12,493 nt of DNA from Akkermansiaceae bacterium UBA4145 (lineage in GTDB: Bacteria; Verrucomicrobiota; Verrucomicrobiia; Verrucomicrobiales; Akkermansiaceae). Numbering within the stretch: the first letter of the stretch is position 1; the number at the start of each line of letters is the position of its first letter. The notes under the pieces were generated by a model. It saw nothing but the letters and a program-made list of their open reading frames with translations, was not told where the DNA came from and ran no database searches. Shown here in pieces: positions 6,378-12,493 of this stretch. Made by a program: the position numbers and the translations under genes. The stretch is taken from assembly GCA_002380675.1 (NCBI GenBank), contig DFWB01000022.1, positions 509-13,001 of the forward strand, given 5' to 3'.

Positions 6378-8416
6378 AGCGGAGCGCATGGTTTGTTCGG
6401 CTGGTTCCCCCGATTGCTTTTCTGCTGGGAGCCGGTTTCGCCTCGGGAGCGGCTGGTCCCGGAGAGGCCGCTCTTAACTTCATGACGAGTCTCCGTGATG
6501 AGCAGCCCACACCGAATGAACTTCTCGAAGGCAGTGTCCTGTCCCGTCATACCGGAGCCATTCGCAGGTCTGCAATATCTCAGCGTCTGGCGCTTCTCGG
6601 TCGGTATCTCCGGAACAACAGTTATGAGCTCAAGGTCTCCAGTGAAAAGCGTGATGGCGACCTGGCAGCGGTCACGATCAATGCGGTAAGCAGTCAGGAC
6701 CCGCTGGAGGTAGATGTCTTTGGCCTCGGATTGCGGGACAGAGGCGCTGATGGTTGGGCGGTGGCGCCGGTTCCCGGGAGCTTTGATAATGTGGATCTTG
6801 GTTTTGACCAAGCTCTTGAGCAGCGAGCTGATGCTCTTGAATTATGGATGGGCAGGGAGAGGCTGGTTAAGTTGCGCGCTCTAGAAGATGAGGTTCTGGA
6901 AGACCTGCGAAAGCGTATGGATGAGGCAGAGCCAGCAGCCTTGGAGGCGGCAGTCAGTCCCCGTCAACTGGTTAAGGCATTCTCGGAGGCTTGCCAGAAG
7001 GGCGATCTTCCAGCAGCGATGGTCCTTCTTGGTCAGTTCGAGGGAGATCTCTCGGAGGAAGAACGACGCCTGCAGCGAGTGGTATCCCTTGGCTTGCAGG
7101 GCCTCGACAGTCGAGGATACTGGCACTTCCTGACGAGGAGCGATGTGGTTCGGGTGGTGGTGCAGGAGGAGGGGGGTGATGATCTCGATGCCGAGGTTTC
7201 TCTTCTCGTATTTGACCCCCGACGCGGAAGGCCCGTAAGCCTCATCCGTTTTGTTCTGTTATATGTTGGGAAGCGGTGGACCATCGAGTTGCCAAGCGGT
7301 TTGCGCCTTTCCAACGAAAGCCGGGAGACTTTCCGCAGGGCGCTTCTTCGGGACCAGAATTATGACGAGGATGATGCTCTGAGAAATAAGTTTGAAGAGG
7401 AGTTCGAGGCCCAGAATGCCCCCTTGAGGACTGCCACGATCAAGGCGGCTGCGGAGGGAATAGAGAAAATACTGAGGGAGGGGTCACTCGGGGACTTCCT
7501 GCGTTGTGCTCATCGGAGCCCGGAACTCTCTGAACCAGAAAGGCGTGCGGCTTACCGGTATCTCGGCGCATTCTGGAACCAATTCCATCAGGACGCGAAG
7601 GCTGCCTCTGATGGAAGGTTGCTGGATGTGATTGAGCATGAAGATGCCGGAGCTCTTGTTTTTCAGATCGTATCTACTGCGCAGGACGCACATCTGGAGC
7701 TCAACCCGTTGATCCTTATGCGGGACAAGCAAGGCTGGTCAATAGCGCCCGGGGTGACCACTGGAGGAAATTTCGCGAACCTGGATAAGGACAGTCAGGA
7801 GCAGCAAGCCGAAGTGCACCGCCGCTTTGAGAATCAGCGCGAGGATTTGACGAAAAAGGCAACAGCAGACCTCCGGAGGCGCTTTGGCAAAGCTGCGCCA
7901 GTGGAAGGTAGAGTGGTCAGTGCGGAGGAAGCAGGTGAACTCGTACGCAAGTTCCGAAGTTTGATGCGGAAAGGAAACCTCATGGAGCTGCTCTCTTGTG
8001 GGGCACTACTCGATTCCAACGATGGTATGTGGGAGGCCTTGAATGGGATGAGCTATGAATATCGAGGAGCAAAGCGTTCAGTAGTCCTCGACCATCAGGT
8101 CCACGTGCAGTCCGGTAAAAGCTGGGCTGCAGTCACCCTCCGGGTTGATTCTGGGCCGGGAAGTAGTCCGAGTTATCCCATGTATCTTCTGGTCGCTACC
8201 GGGGAGGGTCCCCGCATCGTGGTAGATGTGGGTTTGCGTCTCGCAACAAATAAAGGTCGTGAAGTCCTGAATGAGAGGGTTTGGGAACGTATCGACCTGT
8301 TCCTTGAGGAAGAGGAGAGCGCTCTTGTGCGATTGCTTTTTGAGAGACATGTTGCACGGAGTAAGACTGATCTGGACGCATGGATGACGAGCAACACGAT
8401 GGACCAGGAGCCCTGA
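6374..8416 (+). CDS. Exported protein with four divergent repeats, unknown function
   Basis: A 680-residue protein with a signal peptide (MKRSAW, hydrophobic VPPIAFLLGAGFA, likely cleavage near ASG-AA, residue 24-28), so it is sent to the periplasm or beyond. I do not recognise the family. The mature part divides into four units of about 150 residues: 30-183, 197-345, 355-505 and 516-660. Each opens with a helix ending in a KGDL/KGNL-like turn (EACQKGDLPAAMVLL, REGSLGDFLRCA, LMRKGNLMELLSC), passes through a strand-rich part, reaches a W-x-I/V strand (GWAVAP, RWTIEL, GWSIAP; fourth unit PRIVVD), and closes with a long charged helix. The layout recalls NTF2-like / SnoaL-type domains, but that is a guess. 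The GTG start is fixed by the signal peptide and overlaps the M42 stop; the end overlaps moxR by 37 bp. Confidence 0.85.
   Translation: MKRSAWFVRLVPPIAFLLGAGFASGAAGPGEAALNFMTSLRDEQPTPNELLEGSVLSRHTGAIRRSAISQRLALLGRYLRNNSYELKVSSEKRDGDLAAVTINAVSSQDPLEVDVFGLGLRDRGADGWAVAPVPGSFDNVDLGFDQALEQRADALELWMGRERLVKLRALEDEVLEDLRKRMDEAEPAALEAAVSPRQLVKAFSEACQKGDLPAAMVLLGQFEGDLSEEERRLQRVVSLGLQGLDSRGYWHFLTRSDVVRVVVQEEGGDDLDAEVSLLVFDPRRGRPVSLIRFVLLYVGKRWTIELPSGLRLSNESRETFRRALLRDQNYDEDDALRNKFEEEFEAQNAPLRTATIKAAAEGIEKILREGSLGDFLRCAHRSPELSEPERRAAYRYLGAFWNQFHQDAKAASDGRLLDVIEHEDAGALVFQIVSTAQDAHLELNPLILMRDKQGWSIAPGVTTGGNFANLDKDSQEQQAEVHRRFENQREDLTKKATADLRRRFGKAAPVEGRVVSAEEAGELVRKFRSLMRKGNLMELLSCGALLDSNDGMWEALNGMSYEYRGAKRSVVLDHQVHVQSGKSWAAVTLRVDSGPGSSPSYPMYLLVATGEGPRIVVDVGLRLATNKGREVLNERVWERIDLFLEEEESALVRLLFERHVARSKTDLDAWMTSNTMDQEP
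6461..6922 (+). repeat. Repeat unit 1 of the exported protein
   Basis: Residues about 30-183. It opens with ALNFMTSLRDEQPTPNELL, has a central GWAVAPVPGSF, and ends with a long charged helix (ELWMGRERLVKL onward). It is the most divergent at its start. Confidence 0.55.
6962..7408 (+). repeat. Repeat unit 2 of the exported protein
   Basis: Residues about 197-345. The opening LVKAFSEACQKGDLPAAMVL matches the openings of units 3 and 4. The strand region ends in KRWTIELPSGLRLSNESRE, which also resembles GLRLATNKGRE of unit 4. A charged helix follows (LRNKFEEEFEAQ). Confidence 0.6.
7436..7888 (+). repeat. Repeat unit 3 of the exported protein
   Basis: Residues about 355-505. It opens with EGIEKILREGSLGDFLRCA, has GWSIAPGVTTGGNFANLD (compare GWAVAPVPGSFDNVDLG in unit 1), and closes with a long charged helix (VHRRFENQREDLTKKATADL). 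Confidence 0.6.
7919..8353 (+). repeat. Repeat unit 4 of the exported protein
   Basis: Residues about 516-660. It opens with ELVRKFRSLMRKGNLMELLS, the clearest match to unit 2. The Trp of the W-x-I strand is absent (PRIVVDVGLRLATNKGRE), and the closing helix is VWERIDLFLEEEESALVRLL. Confidence 0.6.
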
Positions 8417-9366
8417 GCCGTAGTGGTTTTGAGCAGGCTTTTAAAGCCGCCCGCCGATTGGAGGAGTCCGTTGGGAGAGTCGTCGTGGGGCATGGCCCTG
8501 TGGTCCGGAGAGTATTAGGGTGCCTCGTTTCGGGAGGGCATCTCCTCCTGGAGGACTTTCCGGGAACTGGGAAGACCACTCTTGCCAAGGCCATAGCATC
8601 CTCGGTTGGTGGAGCAGAGTTTTCACGGATTCAGTTCACCCCTGATCTGCTTCCTTCGGATGTACTCGGTGTTTCCGTGTATGATCAGAAGGGTGGGGAG
8701 TTTCGTTTCATGCCGGGGCCTGTATTCACCGATATCCTTCTCGCGGATGAAATCAACAGGGCTTCGCCACGGACCCAGAGTGCACTTCTGGAGGCCATGG
8801 CGGAGGGTCAGGCGACTGTAGATGGTAAGCTCTATAAAATGGATGGGCTTTTTTTTGTAGTGGCTACACAGAACCCGGTGGAGTTCCGGGGGACCTATCC
8901 CCTTCCAGAGGCTCAGATGGATCGATTTACGATGCAGTGCGCTCTTGGTTACGTGGCTGCCCCGGAGGAGGTGGCTATAATCTCCAGTCAGACACATGAC
9001 CACCCTCTTGACCGCCATGAGCCTGCCTTGACCAGAGAAGAGTTGCTGGGACTTGTAGCTGCGGCACGCGAGGTTCGAATTACAGAGGAGATCAAGGAAT
9101 ACATAGTGGCGGTGGTCTCTGCGACCCGAGGATGCAAGGAGGTCCGATTGGCAGCCAGCCCCCGCGCCTCTCTTGCTCTTATGCGAGTCTCGCAAGCTCT
9201 CTCTCTCTTTGAGGGGCGTGATTTTGTTGTGCCAGAGACAATCCAGCAGCTTGCAGTTGATGTCATCGCCCACCGGCTAGTGGTTGAACCGGAGGCAGAA
9301 TACTCCGGGCGGTCTGGCCGTGTGATTGTAGAAGAATTACTCCAGAGTATTCCGGTTCCCTCCTGA
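8380..9366 (+). CDS. moxR: MoxR-family AAA+ ATPase
   Basis: A 328-residue cytoplasmic AAA+ ATPase of the MoxR branch, thought to act as a chaperone that remodels or activates partner proteins, often with DUF58 or von Willebrand A proteins. Walker A is PGTGKTT (61-67), in the FPGTGKTT form. The MoxR insert QFTPDLLPSDVLGVSVYD is present, followed by RFMPGPVFTDILLADEINRA with Walker B at 119-124 and the arginine-finger region ASPRTQSALLEAM. Sensor 1 is ATQNP (N165), then GTYPLPEAQMDRF. The C-terminal lid includes the family stretch AASPRASLALMRVSQAL with the sensor 2 arginine. The ATG at 8380 is the only good start before the conserved core and lies inside the preceding gene (37-bp overlap), so expression is coupled. 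The DUF58 gene follows after 35 bp. Confidence 0.95.
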   Translation: MDDEQHDGPGALSRSGFEQAFKAARRLEESVGRVVVGHGPVVRRVLGCLVSGGHLLLEDFPGTGKTTLAKAIASSVGGAEFSRIQFTPDLLPSDVLGVSVYDQKGGEFRFMPGPVFTDILLADEINRASPRTQSALLEAMAEGQATVDGKLYKMDGLFFVVATQNPVEFRGTYPLPEAQMDRFTMQCALGYVAAPEEVAIISSQTHDHPLDRHEPALTREELLGLVAAAREVRITEEIKEYIVAVVSATRGCKEVRLAASPRASLALMRVSQALSLFEGRDFVVPETIQQLAVDVIAHRLVVEPEAEYSGRSGRVIVEELLQSIPVPS

Positions 9367-9401
9367 GATGGTGTCTGGCTTCAGAGAAAAGAGGGTAGTC
9401 A

Positions 9402-10808
9402 ATGAGTCGCCGTAACACTGCCGCCCCAGCGGCACCCAAGGTCTCATGGTTCTATCGTGCTCTCTATCGGAGTTACTCCCGGGGGTCGATCGTCTCACTG
9501 TTTTTCAACCGCAGGGTTACTCCTGTAGGCTGGGGAATTCTTTCTCTACTCCTCCTTACTGCGATTCTTGGCGTGGACTTCTCCAAATCGACTCTTTACC
9601 AGCTGTTCTCTCTTATTCTGGGCGCATTGGCGGTTTCGCTGGGATGGGCTTGGTGTCGTCGCGGACGTTTAACAGTGGAGCGGGAGTTGCCAAGATATGC
9701 GACGGTCGGAGAGAGCTTTTCTTATTTTGTGACAGTCACAAACAGAGGGCGGCATGCGCTGCGGGGATTTTTTCTCGATGAATGGCCTCCAGATGCGAGA
9801 CCAAGCCTGTTGAGTTTTGCGCGGATCGGAGAGCCTGGCGAGGAACGAAGAAACGCTTTTGACCGGTTCTTTGTATATTACCGATGGCGTTGGTTACTTG
9901 AACGACGGCTACTCTTTGAAGGGGGAAGAGGAAGTGGCCAAAAGATGGTTGGTCCTGGTGATTCCGTGAGAGTGAGAATGGAGCTCCTTCCACGAAAACG
10001 TGGTCTCATTCCACTAAGTGACCTTCGACTGCGCCTGCCTGATCCTCTGGGCTTGTTTCAGCGCTGTCGTAAAGTGCTTAGTGGGGATGATAGTGTTATA
10101 GTATTCCCGCGCTACTACCGTCTGGCCCCCATAAAATTTTCAGGGCAGGCGTGTTTCGAGCACGGTGGAGATGTTCTTTCAAATACTGCCGGACAATCAG
10201 GGGACTTCCTCGGGCTTCGAGATTATCGGAGTGGAGACCCCATGCGCCGAATTCACTGGAAGGGCTGGGCACGAACCGGGCGCCCTATTGTGAGAGAATT
10301 TGAGGATGTGTCCCTGCCGCACTATGCGCTGATCCTCGATAATTTTGTGGAGCATGGAGACGAGAATCTTCTCGAGGATTCCATTTCCGTGGCGGCGTCC
10401 TTTGCGAGGGCTATGGACACAAGGCATAATACGCTGGATCTGGTTACGATGAAAGATGAGGCCGTTGTCGTTCGGGAAGGGCAGGGGGTAGGCCGGTCGG
10501 AAAACATCATGAAGGCTCTCGCGGAGATTGGGGGAGAACCGGAGGAACGTCTCGAAGATCTGGAGAAGGTCATCATAAGTCACCGCGAAAGGCTGACCGC
10601 AGGGATCGTGGTGTTTACGGGGTGGAGCCTCGCTCGGGCAGATTTTCTGAGACGCCTGACGATGACGGGGCTGGAAATGACGGCTCTGATCCTCTGCAGG
10701 GATGCCTCGGACGTCCGTGCTATAACCGAGGAAAGGCCAATGCCCTGTCGTCATCACCTGCTTGAGCCGCCGGCAATCGAGGAGGAATTAATGAAACTCC
10801 AGCTATGA
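9402..10808 (+). CDS. DUF58-domain membrane protein
   Basis: A 468-residue protein, usual partner of MoxR. Two hydrophobic segments near the N-terminus (about residues 41-58 and 64-84) anchor it. A beta-rich region follows, and then the DUF58 signature GDFLGLRDYRSGDPMRRIHW and KGWARTGRPIVREFE (267-301). The remaining part has the alternating fold of a von Willebrand A-like domain, but the metal-site motif D-x-S-x-S is replaced by ILDNFVEHGD (311-320), so metal binding there may be weak or lost. The start at 9402 is supported by GAGGG at 9391-9395, six bases upstream. The stop overlaps the transglutaminase start (ATGA). MoxR-DUF58-transglutaminase is a conserved set across bacteria, generally linked to envelope functions; the exact molecular job is not known. 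Confidence 0.93.
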   Translation: MSRRNTAAPAAPKVSWFYRALYRSYSRGSIVSLFFNRRVTPVGWGILSLLLLTAILGVDFSKSTLYQLFSLILGALAVSLGWAWCRRGRLTVERELPRYATVGESFSYFVTVTNRGRHALRGFFLDEWPPDARPSLLSFARIGEPGEERRNAFDRFFVYYRWRWLLERRLLFEGGRGSGQKMVGPGDSVRVRMELLPRKRGLIPLSDLRLRLPDPLGLFQRCRKVLSGDDSVIVFPRYYRLAPIKFSGQACFEHGGDVLSNTAGQSGDFLGLRDYRSGDPMRRIHWKGWARTGRPIVREFEDVSLPHYALILDNFVEHGDENLLEDSISVAASFARAMDTRHNTLDLVTMKDEAVVVREGQGVGRSENIMKALAEIGGEPEERLEDLEKVIISHRERLTAGIVVFTGWSLARADFLRRLTMTGLEMTALILCRDASDVRAITEERPMPCRHHLLEPPAIEEELMKLQL

Positions 10809-12493
10809 AGGATAATCTCCGACACTTTCATGAGCCACCCCGAATTCTGGAGGGTGGGGCTCTGCTTTTCTGGGGTGGGGTGACGGGTCATCCGGTAATT
10901 GGACTTCTCTGTGCTCTTCTGGTCGAGGCGCGCTCATGGACAGACCTTCGCTGGAAATTTGGCGAGCGTGGTTTTGTTCGCGCCTGGTATCTTTCCATTG
11001 GGATGGGCCTGGTTGCCTCTGTCTGGGTCTGGCTGGAGAGTGCGAGTCCGATCTTTCTTTTTGAGGCTCTCGAGTGGGTGCCGGTGTGCCTGTTGCCGGT
11101 GATTCTTGCCCAGAATTACGCTACGGAGTCGACTATGCCGCTCAATACTTTTTCGGTAGTGGCCAGGCGAAAGATGCTGATTGATCGGAAGGCAGGTCGG
11201 AATGTGCGACCAATTCAGGTTCACATCGGCTACCCCTATCTGTGCTTTGTCATGGTTGCTTCAGCCATGACTCGAATTGACGAGATAGCTTTTTTTGCGG
11301 GGGCAGGGATACTGATGGCGGCATCCTTGTTTTTTGCCAGCTCTGTCAGCCGGTTGAGGCCAACCAGAACCGTGATTGCACTGTTCCTTGTTGTCATCTT
11401 TGGGGCAGGAGGCTCGGTTGGTCTGAAGGCCTTGTGGCTGCGCCTCGATAGCCCTTACAGCCGGATGGGAGGAGGGTTCACCTCCGGAGACCTATCCCAG
11501 ACCGCGATTGGAAAGCTCGGAACACTTAAGCAGTCCAAGGGAATCCGGTGGCGAGTGCAGGAGGCTCCGATGGAGGAGCCACGTCTTTTCAGGGAAGCAG
11601 TCTACAACCACTACTCGGATGCCCAGTGGTGGCATCGGCCGATCCCTGAGAGAGGTGGAGATGGCGGAGGGAGAGGGATGAAAGCCAAGGGAAAGAGTGA
11701 GCAGGAGAGCAGTGAAGTCAACAAGAGGGAGGGAGACTACGAGCCGTTGTGGGACCGGGTATCAGAGGATGGGACTCGTGAGTTTGCTTTTGACGAAAAG
11801 GAGTTTGTAAGGGATCCAGACAAGCGGCGCAGACTCACCGTTAAAGGGAAGGTCGATACTAAAACGCCTCTTCCACTTCCGGATGATGCACAAAGACTTT
11901 CCGGACTTCAGGTCACGGACGGAGGGGTGGATGTCAATTCTCTGGGCACTGTCCGCCTCGAAAATCCTGATCACGGAGTCGCTTCCTTCGAGGTTTTCGT
12001 TGGAGGACGCCCTCTGCATGAAGCATTACCTGATCCAGAGCGTGATTTGCAGGTCCCTCTGGCCGAGCGTGCTCCCGGGCGTCTCGACACCAATGAGCAG
12101 TGGGTGGAAGATCCCGCGCGGGAGGGTATTCGCGATGTTTGCGAGGCATGGGGACTTCGAGGCCTTTCCGCGGGCAAGGCCGTTCAGGTCATCAGGGATA
12201 AATTTTTCAGTAGCGAATTCACCTACAGCATGTTCCTGAGGAGTGAGCACCCCAGCCAGAAGAGCTCGGCTGTTGCGAGGTTTCTCTCTGACACAAGGGT
12301 CGGTCACTGCGAGTATTATGCCACTGCGGCGGTGTTGCTCCTTCGCGAGGCTGGAATCCCTGCTCGTTATTGTGTCGGGTATTCCGGACAGGAAAAAAAC
12401 GATGATGGAGAATGGCTTTTACGGGGAAGCCATGCTCACGCGTGGTGCCGAGTATGGCATGGAACAATTCCTCCCGATGAGATTCCTGATGGA
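10805..12493 (+). CDS. Membrane-bound transglutaminase-like protein, TgpA type (3'-truncated)
   Basis: The frame is open from the ATG at 10805 to the window end (563 codons). Residues 1-215 contain about six hydrophobic segments (roughly 24-42, 61-77, 82-103, 141-155, 160-180 and 188-210). A periplasmic part follows, beginning with GGGFTSGDLSQTAIGKLG and YNHYSDAQWWH, which correspond to the conserved GD-x-S and Y-x-x-x-x-W blocks of TgpA-like proteins. The core near the end has catalytic Cys502 in GHCEYYATAAVLLLREAGIP, then ARYCVGYSG, and catalytic His545 in SHAHAWCRVW, 43 residues later. The third acidic residue and the usual C-terminal helix lie beyond the window. A very charged Gly/Lys/Glu stretch (about 285-305) looks like a flexible linker. 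The ATGA overlap with the DUF58 gene implies coupled translation. The family may crosslink or cleave amide bonds in envelope proteins or peptides; the substrate is unknown. Confidence 0.92.
   Translation, partial: MKDNLRHFHEPPRILEGGALLFWGGVTGHPVIGLLCALLVEARSWTDLRWKFGERGFVRAWYLSIGMGLVASVWVWLESASPIFLFEALEWVPVCLLPVILAQNYATESTMPLNTFSVVARRKMLIDRKAGRNVRPIQVHIGYPYLCFVMVASAMTRIDEIAFFAGAGILMAASLFFASSVSRLRPTRTVIALFLVVIFGAGGSVGLKALWLRLDSPYSRMGGGFTSGDLSQTAIGKLGTLKQSKGIRWRVQEAPMEEPRLFREAVYNHYSDAQWWHRPIPERGGDGGGRGMKAKGKSEQESSEVNKREGDYEPLWDRVSEDGTREFAFDEKEFVRDPDKRRRLTVKGKVDTKTPLPLPDDAQRLSGLQVTDGGVDVNSLGTVRLENPDHGVASFEVFVGGRPLHEALPDPERDLQVPLAERAPGRLDTNEQWVEDPAREGIRDVCEAWGLRGLSAGKAVQVIRDKFFSSEFTYSMFLRSEHPSQKSSAVARFLSDTRVGHCEYYATAAVLLLREAGIPARYCVGYSGQEKNDDGEWLLRGSHAHAWCRVWHGTIPPDEIPDG

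Noticed and set aside
8623..9273. Antisense open frame of 216 codons opposite moxR
   Set aside because: The moxR frame has every AAA+ motif; the antisense product shows no family features and no ribosome site.

Overview
The window carries nine protein-coding genes, all on the + strand, packed with short gaps or overlaps. No RNA gene, insertion sequence, CRISPR array or long non-coding stretch was found. GC is moderately high and GTG/TTG starts are common. The gene set points to a Gram-negative bacterium with peptidoglycan: MurJ, a periplasmic repeat protein, and a MoxR / DUF58 / transglutaminase cluster. A Verrucomicrobiota-like or other PVC-group origin is my guess from gene style and order; nothing in the window proves it.

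Layout. (1) 1-576: the C-terminal part of a Sua5/YwlC-type threonylcarbamoyl-AMP synthase (tRNA t6A synthesis), cut by the window edge. (2) 644-2731: MurJ, the lipid II flippase, with an extra domain of about 175 residues in the periplasmic loop between TM3 and TM4. (3) 2787-5195: a membrane-anchored protein of unknown function, then an ABC ATPase and its ABC-2-type permease, joined by 14-bp and 4-bp overlaps. (4) 5307-6377: an M42-family metallo-aminopeptidase. (5) 6374-12493: a secreted protein made of four divergent repeats, a MoxR-type AAA+ ATPase, a DUF58 protein, and the first 563 residues of a membrane-bound transglutaminase (TgpA-like) that runs off the window.

How they fit together. 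MoxR, DUF58 and membrane transglutaminase form a widespread conserved trio usually linked to cell-envelope assembly or stress. Here the four-repeat exported protein overlaps moxR by 37 bp and the M42 gene by 4 bp, so all five are probably co-transcribed and translationally coupled. MurJ upstream also serves envelope synthesis. The two most unusual items are the inserted periplasmic domain of MurJ and the four-repeat exported protein that appears to be a dedicated periplasmic member of the MoxR operon.
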